Positions 55,081-64,000 of a stretch of DNA of 64,000 nt are shown piece after piece. Below the pieces are notes generated by a model that was given only the letters and a program-made list of their open reading frames with translations, had not been told where the DNA came from and searched no databases. Positions within the stretch are counted from its first letter, which is position 1, and each line of letters opens with the position of its first letter. Made by a program: the position numbers and the translations under genes. The stretch spans positions 186,001 through 250,000 of the forward strand of contig OY725490.1 of assembly GCA_963281255.1 (NCBI GenBank), in the 5' to 3' direction. This DNA is from Aphrocallistes beatrix (taxonomy: Eukaryota; Porifera; Hexactinellida; Sceptrulophora; Aphrocallistidae).

Positions 55081-55992
55081 ATGGCTACTGCTGCTATCCG
55101 TGTAGAGTTTGATGGGACTGTGTTTGGTCTAGCTGAGGAGCTAGACAGAATCATGGTTACAGAGTCTACTGCTGGAGTGTCTAGTCTGCCTGTACTAGCT
55201 CACAAGAGTGGAATGACTCCTGTAGTGAGGATAGGAGGGAAACAGAGTAGTGAAACAGGAATGTTCTACTATCCTTATGGAGTAGCAGTGGACTATCAAA
55301 CTGGAAATATTTATGTCTCAGAGGTTTATAATAACAGAGTCCAAGTGTTTGATAGCAATGGAGAGTATTTGTACAAGTTTGGAGATAAGATGAATTATCC
55401 CTATTCTATTGCTATTTCAGATAATAGAGTGTTTGTTAGTCAGTACCGGACTAATTGTGTGTTAGTTCATGATTTGAACGGAACTCTCATCACACAGTTA
55501 GGATTAATTAGAGAATCTCAATTCGAGCATCCAATTGGTATCGCAATCAATGAAACGAATGGAGACATCTATGTGTGTGATCGTGATAATAATAGAATAC
55601 AAATATTCTCAAAAGAGTTACCGGTCAAATCTCATTTCGGACGAGGAATACTGAAAAGACCTTATGACATCAAACTAACTAACGAGTTTATTTATGTGCT
55701 TAGCTGTTGTGAACCTTTCCTATACTCTTTCACTTATGACTTCACTCAAACACACAACACTGCAATCAGTTCTATTTCCAAACACTTGAAACTTCCTTAT
55801 GCATTCTGCATTGATGGATCTGGTCACTTTATTATATCGGATTACCTCCGAAATGCTATTCTTATTTTCAATGAGCAAGGTAAATCAGTGTACACAATTA
55901 CTGATGGTGTATCTGGACCGTGTGGAATTACACTGGATTCAAAAGGGAGAATCTTAGTAGTCGGCTACAACCACTCTCTTCTCATTTTCTGA
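55081..55992 (+). CDS. NHL-repeat propeller protein (303 aa)
   Basis: MATAAIRVEFDGTVFGLAEE. Duplicate of 42533, with the common blade-1 form KQSSETGMFYYPYGVAV. Blade 3 CDRDNNRIQIFSK, blade 4 LSCCEPFLYSF, blade 5 FCIDGSGHFIISDYLRNAIL, end YNHSLLIF. It is the last NHL gene of the array; the next gene is the convergent Pumilio 3' end at 57868. Confidence 0.8.
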   Translation: MATAAIRVEFDGTVFGLAEELDRIMVTESTAGVSSLPVLAHKSGMTPVVRIGGKQSSETGMFYYPYGVAVDYQTGNIYVSEVYNNRVQVFDSNGEYLYKFGDKMNYPYSIAISDNRVFVSQYRTNCVLVHDLNGTLITQLGLIRESQFEHPIGIAINETNGDIYVCDRDNNRIQIFSKELPVKSHFGRGILKRPYDIKLTNEFIYVLSCCEPFLYSFTYDFTQTHNTAISSISKHLKLPYAFCIDGSGHFIISDYLRNAILIFNEQGKSVYTITDGVSGPCGITLDSKGRILVVGYNHSLLIF

Positions 55993-56332
55993 CATTTTTT
56001 TCTTATCTTTGGATTGATGTGTTTATTTTCTAACTCTTTTAGAAATAGTGGCTTTTTCTTGTTTTGTTTACGATTCTTGAAGCTTTTTTGCTTTTCTTGT
56101 TAATTCATTTTTTCTGTTTCAATATGTTCTTTTTTTTTATAAATATCGTTCAATTTGATCTCCTTTCCATTTACTATTTGTTTGATTTCATCCATATAGA
56201 CCTTTATTTGTCAATCAATACTCTGTGTTTCTCATTTCAATCTTGACAATTGAATGAGGATCAGCGATTCTCATTCAGAATCATCTTTCAGAATGATGTG
56301 ATGGAAGATCTCCATCCCTTTTTAAAAAGTTA

Positions 56333-57514
56333 CAAGCACGCTTCGCATGTTTGCGCTGCACAGCTTGCAGACACTACGTGTCCGCAGAGTCGCCCTACGG
56401 GCGCGTAGAGTTACTCAATCTAACCAATTTTGGGATTTTCCTTTATATATAATAAATTACATATATAAATATTGTAAACAAAAGTTAGCGAACAATTTCT
56501 TATACTTAGGCTCCAAAAAATGATATTCGAAATCTACACCCCTAAAACCCCTAAACCCCTGTCACTCATTGGAATCTAGTCTCTAGCATACTTTTCAAAA
56601 TTTGTCAAATGGTGTGAAATATGTATTTAGGTGTGAAATATACGCAAAATCTTTTTTATTCCTATATAATACATTTAAGATATCAAACATAAGTTGTGGC
56701 TTTGAAGCATTAATAACAATGACGATCTATTGCAGTGTCATACAATGATTTCTATTGTGAGTGTTGTCATTTATTTTGTATATAAAGTTTGAAAAATTGT
56801 TTTCCATTTTTTTGCAGAGTTGTAAAGATTTCGCTTAGATTTTCGAATTTAATCGTAGACAAGCGCGCTTCGCTTGCTTGCGCTGCGCGGCTGGCGGACA
56901 CTTTGTGTCCGCCGGAGGCTCCCTTCGGTCGCCTGGAGTCACATTGGTTAATTATAAGGGAGATATCATCTCTAAATATGTCTGGCCTACTGTTATAATC
57001 GATATCACTCGAAAAATCACCAAATTTGTCAATTTTAAAATTTTTTGATGAGTAATGATGACGTCATAACAAAGCGATGAGTCACCATTTTTAGATAATA
57101 GTTACATCATATGTGAGATATGTTAGTATACATATTCTATAAAAATTTCAGCCTTCTATCCCCTATAATGGCTGAGTTATGCTCGAATAACTGTGTTGCT
57201 TAACTTTTTAAAAATGTGACAATGACGTCATAATTTCATGATGAGTCGACATTTTGCTCTGAGCTCAGAACTTACTGGAGCCATAGCCAAAAATTCTCTG
57301 ACCGGCAGTTAGCTTTCTATGACCGGCAGTTTCTTCAATCAATTCGTTACATATATATATATATATATATATATATAAACAAATAAATATTAATCGAGTT
57401 TTAATAGTAAGGATATGTCATTTGACACCTACATGGCAATCTTCGTATCTCTACGAGTTGCCAATTCGCCAATCAATACAGATAAACAAACAAAAAAATC
57501 CTAGCATTTTAACA
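56333..57514 (-). mobile_element. Helitron-like element split by an inner one
   Basis: Duplicate of 43775-44410: CTTG end at 56333, one 141-bp-type unit, then interruption at 56860. The body resumes at 57416 (CATTTGACACCTACATGG) and stops at TCCTAGCATTTTAA. Its last bases and ~250 bp of flank are deleted relative to copy 1. Confidence 0.6.
56860..57413 (-). mobile_element. Inner Helitron-like element
   Basis: Minus strand: TCCTTACTATTAAAACTCG at 57413, TA run (57345-57375), GATGAGTC / TGACGTCAT motifs, TGTCCGCCAGCCGCGCAGCG and end CTTG at 56860. The flanks read CGTAGA / TATGTCATTTG against CGTAGATTCATCATTTG in the unsplit copy, an A/T insertion with no duplication. Confidence 0.65.
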
Positions 57515-57867
57515 TTACACACTGAGTATGTTCGAAATATCATACTTCCATATAAGGAAGTTCCTCCCCCCCCTGAAAGTATGAATAGGCTTGAATAGGT
57601 AATTAATTAACAGTCTCAACATCTATCTAACAGTTATTAAGTGATGCGTAGTACAACAGACGAATAATACAAATAAGTGAGGTCCATTCCAGTAAGGTAG
57701 CAGCTAATAGCGAAATATCCTGCACGTACAACTACATACAATTTACAGTATCAAAATATACCAGCGCTAAATGTTAAAAATATACAAAATCAAAGATTTT
57801 TACAGGACTAATACAAGGAGGGTAGCTAAGGGACATAAAAGCGCGGAAAGAGAGGAGGAGTAAGGTG

Positions 57868-58102
57868 TTAAAATGCGTCGGCAGGGTAGAGAGAAGGGAG
57901 GCAGGCAAGAGAGGGGTCAGGTTTCATGAAATACTTCTCGAGTTTGGACAGGATGTGTTTCCCGTATGTGTACTTGCGCAGTGTACTCATGTAGGGCTTA
58001 ATCTTGAACATCAACACTTTCCTTTGGTTCGCCTCTGCCACGTCTATCATCTTCTGGACCACATAGTTTGCGAACTGGTCCTTCATCATGGTGTAGAGGG
58101 CC
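57868..58102 (-). CDS. PUM: Pumilio terminal exon, PUF repeat 8
   Basis: [20 protein letters not shown], then [18 protein letters not shown] and a short tail ending LYPADAF-stop. The protein is identical in the duplicate at 45030-45264. Confidence 0.92.
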
Positions 58103-61100
58103 CTACATTCCAAAGGACAGGATAGTCATTATGGAAAATAATATAATTCAAGGACGGTGTATGTACAGAAAGTATAGCTCCTAGAATTGGAGTCATGAGA
58201 TCGCCTTCGAACTTACGTTTGTATATCTCCGTCTGCTCGCCCCCTGAAATTCTATTTGATCAAATTTAACCAAATTTCGACCATATATTATTTATATGGT
58301 GGAGATTTGTACTTGGGTCCAACTTTTTAAAATTTATCTAAACTTTCACAAAAGGTCTCAAAGGGTATTAGCCAATCAGAATCCTGGGATTCAGCTTACA
58401 ATTGACTATGGATATAATAGAGACAAGCGCGCTTCGCTTGCTTGCGCTGCGCGGCTTGCGGACACTGCGTGTCCGCAGATTTACCCAGTGGGAGCTTGGG
58501 GATATTAGAGAAACAATACGTCGCTTTCTTGATTTATACTATGTACGCTGATTGTCATTTGTCTATGGTTACATTTAATAAATCAGAACTGTAGCAGAAA
58601 TTTTGTTTCGTGATAAATATAATTTACTTCGTACTAATCCTGAATGTAAGCTCAATTTGAATACACAAAGTTCACATTGCTAAAGATTATTATACTTAAT
58701 AAATAATCAATTCCAGTCCATGTCGTTAAAAGTTATTTTATGATCGAATTGATTGATCGTAGCATATAACACACTTTAATTGTTGTTAACAATCAAATTA
58801 TAGACTCAAAATAGCAGTATTCAATCATTTATATGAAATAGAATCGTGTGAATGACATTCTAAAAGGCTGAAAATTGATTGGTTCACATAAACCAATGAA
58901 TTTCAATCACAAATAGTTATTTGATTGTATGCATAAGTCACTACGATTTTATTCCAATGTATTTGCATTATAAAATAATCGAATTTGATTGGTCAGCACA
59001 TTTTGTCACTTATCTCGGCGAGGTGTGAACATTTCGCTTAGATCTTCAAACTTAATCCTAGATTCACCATTTGACACATACATGCCAATTTTCGTATCTC
59101 TACGACTTGCCAATTCTTCAATCAATTCGGACAAACAAACAAACAAACAAAAAAACAAAAAAACAAATCCTGGAGTTTTAATATATAAGATATGAACTCA
59201 CCCTTCTTGACAGTAGCACACTTCGTCTATGAGAGAAGTTCTCTCTGCGCGAGATGCGTGAGACACACACTTCTCTACCACGTTACTATAAATAGAAAAA
59301 AGGCAATTGAGTGGGAACATTCAATAAAACCAAAGAATATAAAACCACACTACTTCCCGAAATAGTTACGAATTTGAATATTCTTGAATAATTTCCTCCA
59401 CTATTAGACAACTCTATTCGTGGGTACTATTCCATTTATTCGTGTCTATTTATAGAAGTTAGGACTGACCTAGCGAACTTGTGCTGTGAGAGGGTCAAGA
59501 CCTTGCCTTTCATCTCGGAGACGATCCTAGACTTGTCCTCAGGACGTCCATGCTCCAGCACGTGCTGGATGACGTAGTTCCCGTACTGGTCCTGCACCAG
59601 CTTGTCTGCGTGTTGGTGCAGCTCCTTCAGGATAGGCTGCGTCTGCTCGGCAGTGCAGTGCTCCAGGATCCGCTGGATCACTCGGCAGCCGTACGGGTGT
59701 GTGGACAGCTGGTACACCTGCAGAAGTGTGCAGCAAACTCTCATTGAGTTTCATGGTAATGCGGAAATGGTTCGACTTTTCGAAAAAGGAAATAGTTCGA
59801 ATTGCAGATTTAGGAAATAGTTCGACTTTTTATCATTAGGATTAATGGTGGTTTTCATGTGAACTATTTCCTTTTTTGGAAAGTCGAACTATTTCCGGTT
59901 TTTGTGCGAACTATTTCCACCATACCATTTTCATATCTGTTTTATGTGGCAAAATGTTTTGCAAATGGCACACGTCGTATTTGGCATAATATGTCGTAAG
60001 TGGTTTAATTAAGTTAACTGTAGAATGCCCAGCATTTATATAAGGCTTCAGTGCCATATAAAATGGCTGGGAAACATCCGCGATATCGGGGACACTGTGT
60101 CCCCACTGGGCATTCTACGGTTAAACACTCCGTTGCCCCTGGAATGTGTCGCGTCATTTCCGGTTTAAGCCATTTTGGGTGGGGAAGCCATAAAATTCGG
60201 GGTATTTACTATAAATAGAAAAAAACCCAAGCCATCCGGGGGTTTTAATTAATGTTTCGTAAGTGGCATAGTGTCGTAAGTGGCACAGAACGTACCTGTC
60301 CACGGAAGGCTGCGATGATGAATTGTAGACTATCCGGGTCGACACATTCAATACACTTCTGCACTACGTGATTCCCGTTCTGATCCTTCACACACTTCAA
60401 AACGTGACCATCCAGCTCCCGCACGATCTCGCTCTAACGAACCAACAAATAAATAAACAAACAAACAAACAAACAAACAAACAAACAAACAAACAAACAA
60501 ACAATCACGAACAAAATTCTTACTGAACCCCTCCCGCTTGTTATTACACCCTAACAACCTGCTGGTCCTGTGGAATGCACTCCAGTGCCTTCTGAATGAC
60601 TCTGCATCCATACATCTGCAGAGAGAGAGGCAGCACGCGGCCTTGCACGTTCGTGGCGAGTGTTTGCTTCTGCTCGACAGTTCCGAACTCGAAGAACTTC
60701 TGAATGACGTAGTTCCCGAACACGTCCGTCATGAGCGCGTAGGCGTCTGGGAGAATCTCGGAGAACACCAGCTCCTTCTCCTGCAGCGTGGCCCGCTCTA
60801 GCTTCTGCTGGATGAACCTAGCAGTGCCATATAAGGGCATGACCATACAAGGAAATGTTCCAAAGTTAGATGGGTAACTGACTCGTATCATTGTAGGTTA
60901 ATTACAAGCCCATTGGGCTAGAAATTCACTGGCTATAATGGATTCATTCGTACATAGATCTTTTGATGTGAGATTACCATAAAGGAGGTTATATATATAT
61001 ACAGTCGAAATCGGGTTATTTTGACACCGGTTTTTTTTGTCGTCAAGTCAGTGTAAAAATTGTTTTATTCATAATTCAATTATAAAATAATCGGATTTTT

Positions 61101-64000
61101 TTGTCTATCGGGTTATTTTGTCGTTTTGGCAGTGCAATCAAATGGACAAAATAACCCGATTTCGACTGTATATAATATACTGGGTGGTCCAAAAAGAAAT
61201 GGAGACTGGGCAGGTCAAAAGGTGATTGGGTACATTCTATTTTAGACCACCCTGTATATACTACACAGTGGATATTCGTAATATGTGTACAGGGTGTCAT
61301 GTCTAATTGTCCACAAGTTGAGGGATCAAGGTGGACTGAATATGGACAAAGAGTGAACTGACTTTACAACAATAAGATACTGGCCTATCCGTATTAGCCT
61401 CAACCAAGGATCATTGGATCTACTTTGTATAACTAATAACTCTATACAATGGATACAATAGAAAATACTCACTGGTACTCTACATGAGTTTAGTCATTCT
61501 TTCCACTTCTAACTAGAGTATGCAACAATTCCTAATGAGCTTAACATGAACAATGCTGGAATCATACGAACGTGTCATAGGACGTCTATTCTATGTTATT
61601 AAAGGGAAAGGATGCGATCACAAATGGGATAATATTAATGAAATGTGACCCATAAGCAATCTGGAGAGATATCTGAGGGATGGAAAGGGTTACTTTTAAT
61701 CCAATGGATACTTATTATTTTAAGTCAAAATATTTTCAAGGTTTGAGTAGTAATTACTTATTTCTCATGAAATCTCCAATAATTCGAGGAAAAAAAGTGT
61801 CCGCAATAACGACCTTTTCACCTTGGAAATCCCTGGTAACATTAGCAAATATCTGCATTCAATCATGGCACAACTGTGATAGTTCCACATTCCAATGTAT
61901 AACTTCGGTTACCTGGATCCGTGTTGGTCTTTGGAGAATTCGGTGATGTGTCGTGTGAGGTCTCTCAGCTGGAGATTGGGACATCTGTTGTTCCGGAAGT
62001 CTTCCAGCAACTTGCTGCGACCACCCAGGCTGTCTCTCTTCCTAGAAACGCAAATACCCATTAGGAATGTTAACAAAAGCAGAATATACAAACTGTAAAC
62101 CTAAGATAACGCCTAAAATATATTCTATTTTTAGTATCGGGATCAATGACGTCATGCTCTACTGTGGATTGACGCCATTAACGACGTAATTAAACAGGTT
62201 TTACACATATGAGTTTACCTGAAAGGTGGATGACCTTATAAGGAAATGTAAACTCGGAATGTAACTGTAAAGAGTGGATGCAATCAGAGGTAATTACATC
62301 TAGCTTTTTAGGATCTACGCCTAAAACATCTCTTTGAATATTTTCTCACGGCTAGCCTATGCTAGCCTTTCTATTATACTATGATATATAAGAATAGGGA
62401 AATTTTCGCGCGCCTAGTTCTATTTTAAACTACATTTAAGCGCCAGTAGGCGCGTACATTCGCTGGAATGTAATCAAATGAAATATAATCATACTCTGGA
62501 ATGTAATCAAGTGAAACATAATCATACACTGGAATGTAATCAGAAGCTGGGATGTAATCAAGTGAAATATAATCATACACTGGAATGTAATCAGAAGCTG
62601 GGATGTAATCAAGTGAAATATAATCATACTCTGGAATGTAATCAAGTGAAACATAATCATACACTGGAATGTAATCAGAAGCTGGGATGTAATCAAGTGA
62701 AATATAATCATACACTGGAATGTAATCAGAAGCTGGGATGTAATCAAGTGAAATATAATCATACGCTGGAATGTAATCAGAACTAACTTAGGGTTGTGAA
62801 CAGAGGGAGGGGATCCAGCTGAGTTGGAGGAGAGAGGGGATTTGGCGCCTCCCACCCCGCCAGTGTGTCCTCGGTCCCCCAGCTGCATCTGGGAGAGAGA
62901 GGAGAGGACGGAGGGGAGAGGAGACTCGTCTAGCTCCGGCTGCTGGGACAGGTCAGGGTCTGATTGGCTGATAGTGGTGGGGAGTGTGTACTGCGGGGAT
63001 TGTTTATCTAAACAAGAGAACCCTTAAACAACAACAAAACAGGAATAAACACCAAGTCTTATTCCGCAAAGTTTGCTTTCACAATAACCTAACTGTACCA
63101 TAGAATCATATCCCCCCAAGAGGGTATACATTATCTGCTACCCTTAGGACAGTGGTTCCCAACCTGGGCCCATGGACCCTTAGTGGTCCACAGATTATAT
63201 CAGGGGGTCCACAGGATTCGATATTTTGTATTACGGTTTGTATTATGGTTCACAGCCTCAAAAGGTTGAAAACCGCTGCCTTAGAATAAAGTTATTCATC
63301 CAATCATTTGCGTGGTTATATCCATTGAAAGTTTCATGTCTGGAATATACATTTTCTATCAGGTGGTAGATCAAAAAAAATTCATTCCTGCACCATGGAT
63401 GCGGGATATGTAAGAGCAGGGCTGGTGTTGGTTAACCGATTTGAAGCTTCGGCTACTATTGTATTTCTTATGTCAGTTAACCGATTGGAAAGATAATGTA
63501 ACAACAACAACAAAAAAATGCAAATTTCTCGACAGATAAACTAGATTTCTATGCATACTCATCAATTTGTGTTTTGTTTTATCTTACGAAGGTCCAAATT
63601 AGCAACAAAATCACCACTTGTCTGGATTTTTGGAGGTGGATTACCTCATTTGAGTGTGTTACTTCATCTCCAAAGTCTCTCAGACTTTAAAACAAGCCAG
63701 AATTAGTAAGCTTTACCATTCGGTTAACCGATCACAAATTTTGATAGCCACTAACTGACATCAGTGGTGGTTAACCGGCTAACCGAATCCAGCCGTGGTA
63801 CAAGATAGCTACCTGCTTGCGTATCTTTAATCTGATTGGCTGACTGACTGAGTAGAGTGTTCCTTAGCATCTGCTGTTGAGGTGTCAAGTAAGTGGCGCC
63901 TGGAGCCACCCAGTTGTACCCCTGCTGGTAGGCGGGGAACTGCTGCTGCAGGAGGGGGAGAGAGGCTGTGAGGGAGGAGTAGGGGTCTGCTGGAGACTGG
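57868..64000 (-). CDS. PUM: Pumilio-family RNA-binding protein (3' part of gene, seven exons)
   Basis: Exons on the minus strand: 64000-63813 (open at the window edge), 63007-62788, 62041-61913, 60817-60559, 60433-60296, 59717-59470, 59285-59202 and 58102-57868 with the TAA. All introns are GT-AG and phases agree. Pumilio proteins bind 3' UTR motifs in the cytoplasm and repress mRNA. The C-terminal domain holds eight PUF repeats with base-reading pairs SR..Q, NY..Q, CR..Q, NH..Q, CR..Q, NY..Q, SN..E and NY..Q. By the established PUF code this reads UGUAUAUA. The N-terminal side is Gln/Ser/Pro-rich, as usual. Introns are loaded with MITEs, a Helitron and satellites, but every exon is intact. 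Seven introns are seen in about 6 kb. Confidence 0.92.
58424..59190 (-). mobile_element. Helitron-like element in a Pumilio intron
   Basis: Minus strand: TCTTATATATTAAAACTCCA ... GCGCTTG. The empty site is preserved in the duplicate: ATAAAATATAAATATGAACT at 45575-45596 against ATATAATAGAGA / TATGAACT here, so insertion was between A and T with no target duplication. The 5' end lies 11 bases from the exon's splice donor. Confidence 0.8.
59202..59285 (-). CDS. PUM: Pumilio exon, PUF repeat 7
   Basis: 84 nt: (S)[15 protein letters not shown] and [10 protein letters not shown]. The SN..E pair reads guanine in the PUF code. The donor GTGAGTTCATA is followed at once by a Helitron end (59190). Confidence 0.9.
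59470..59717 (-). CDS. PUM: Pumilio exon, PUF repeats 5-6
   Basis: [19 protein letters not shown] and [15 protein letters not shown], ending SQHKFA plus AG of a split Ser codon at donor CTAG/GTCAGT. Confidence 0.92.
59755..59926. mobile_element. 172-bp fold-back element, copy 2
   Basis: GGTAATGCGGAAATGG ... CCACCATACC with flanks AGTTTCAT / ATTTTCAT (8 bp, one mismatch). Lies 37 bases upstream of a Pumilio splice acceptor. Confidence 0.75.
60018..60120. mobile_element. 103-bp TTAA MITE in a Pumilio intron
   Basis: The ends CTGTAGAATGCCCAG / CTGGGCATTCTACGG are inverted repeats with one mismatch, flanked by TTAA at 60014-60017 and 60121-60124. piggyBac-type is the likeliest. Confidence 0.8.
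60296..60433 (-). CDS. PUM: Pumilio exon, PUF repeat 4
   Basis: [28 protein letters not shown] and FIIAAFRGQ. 138 nt, phase 0 on both sides; donor CAG/GTACGT. Confidence 0.92.
60442..60503. repeat. (CAAA)n microsatellite
   Basis: A run of ACAAACAAAC in the intron just upstream (minus strand) of the repeat-4 exon. On the coding strand it is TTTG-rich and forms part of the acceptor's pyrimidine-rich region. Confidence 0.85.
60559..60817 (-). CDS. PUM: Pumilio exon, PUF repeats 1-3
   Basis: [26 protein letters not shown] and [13 protein letters not shown], ending PQDQQ at CAG/GTTGTT. 259 nt. Confidence 0.92.
61002..61168. mobile_element. pogo-like MITE (167 bp)
   Basis: CAGTCGAAATCGGGTTATTT ... 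AAATAACCCGATTTCGACTG, flanked by TA (61000-61001, 61169-61170). Confidence 0.85.
61180..61253. mobile_element. 74-bp mariner-type MITE
   Basis: CTGGGTGGTCCAAAA ... TTTTAGACCACCCTG with two mismatches, flanked by TA (61178-61179, 61254-61255). Only 11 bases from the previous element. Confidence 0.75.
61913..62041 (-). CDS. PUM: Pumilio exon, start of the PUM homology domain
   Basis: [20 protein letters not shown] then [18 protein letters not shown]: the N-terminal cap and most of PUF repeat 1. 129 nt between TTTCTAG and CCAG/GTAACC. Confidence 0.92.
62463..62786. repeat. Composite 33/51-bp minisatellite
   Basis: Units of 33 bp (TGGAATGTAATCAAGTGAAA...) alternate with 51-bp units that add 18 bp (TGGAATGTAATCAGAAGC). 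Both lengths are multiples of 3, which keeps frames open by chance of design. Lies in a Pumilio intron. Confidence 0.9.
62788..63007 (-). CDS. PUM: Pumilio exon, Ser/Pro-rich linker
   Basis: The acceptor TCTTGTTTAG leads into [15 protein letters not shown], with an [14 protein letters not shown] segment and SPPSVHNP at the end. Donor CTAA/GTTAGT. 220 nt, phase 1 to 2. A minisatellite touches the donor on the intron side. Confidence 0.8.
63150..63278. mobile_element. hAT MITE (129 bp)
   Basis: CAGTGGTTCCCAACCTGGG ... AGGTTGAAAACCGCTG with the 8-bp duplication CCTTAGGA / CCTTAGAA (63142-63149, 63279-63286). Sits in the intron before the Ser/Pro exon. The remaining intron to 63812 shows no other element I can define. 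Confidence 0.85.
63813..64000 (-). CDS. PUM: Pumilio exon, low-complexity N-terminal region
   Basis: Encodes a Gln-rich stretch ([33 protein letters not shown]) ending DTQA+G at donor CAG/GTAGCT. Phase 1. Continues beyond the window. Confidence 0.75.

Larger units (their letters stand above)
53186..59688 (+). repeat. Segmental duplication, copy 2
   Basis: Partner of 39797-46068. Unique to this copy are the nested Helitron at 56860-57413 and the Helitron at 58424-59190. Here the Pumilio exons continue into the full gene. Confidence 0.85.

Noticed and set aside
62425..62888. Minus-strand frames rich in DYISLDYIP
   Set aside because: Products of the 33/51-bp minisatellite in an intron. The Pumilio exon at 62788-63007 uses a different frame.

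Overview
This is a window of AT-rich animal nuclear DNA, not bacterial. Its genes have GT-AG introns. The non-coding part is packed with eukaryotic transposons: Helitrons, hAT, Tc1/mariner and pogo-like MITEs, TTAA-type elements and a CR1/L2-like LINE. There are also long microsatellites. The right edge carries the 3' half of a Pumilio (PUF) gene. A large family of single-exon coiled-coil/NHL-repeat genes, together with the MITE and Helitron content, suggests an invertebrate, possibly an early-branching one such as a sponge. That placement is inference from gene style only.

The core (3.3-56 kb) is a same-strand array of about 20 NHL beta-propeller gene copies. Eleven have an open frame from ATG to stop: 3336, 6199, 9687, 11345, 33338, 35903, 40028, 42533, 51757, 53408 and 55081. 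One (48052) has lost its normal start. Seven are broken by identifiable lesions and one is a 3' stub. Each propeller is about 300 residues. Three copies (two now broken) have an extra N-terminal coiled coil, two keep only a stub of it, and the rest begin almost directly at the propeller. None has a RING or B-box. A roughly 60-codon N-terminal block and a block in blade 4 are almost unchanged between copies, while loops of blades 1-5 differ. The copies spread by block duplication, with mosaic and chimeric copies present.

On the minus strand, from 64.0 kb down to 57.87 kb, lie seven exons of a Pumilio gene ending in a complete eight-repeat RNA-binding domain whose base-reading residues predict UGUAUAUA. 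Its last three exons were co-duplicated with two NHL genes as a ~6.3 kb block (39.8-46.07 versus 53.19-59.69 kb), leaving a Pumilio 3' pseudogene at 45.0-46.07 kb. A decayed third trace of one exon lies at 32.0 kb. Two copies of a YxxP-motif, coiled-coil adaptor-like sequence sit at 1.4-2.9 kb (frameshifted) and 20.8-22.1 kb (open).

Many insertions can be dated against paralogous empty sites inside the window. Examples are a Helitron in a Pumilio intron (empty at 45.59 kb), a 1.2-kb TTAA element (empty at 35.46 kb), and hAT MITEs with perfect 8-bp target duplications inside NHL genes. No tRNA, rRNA, CRISPR or operon structure was seen.
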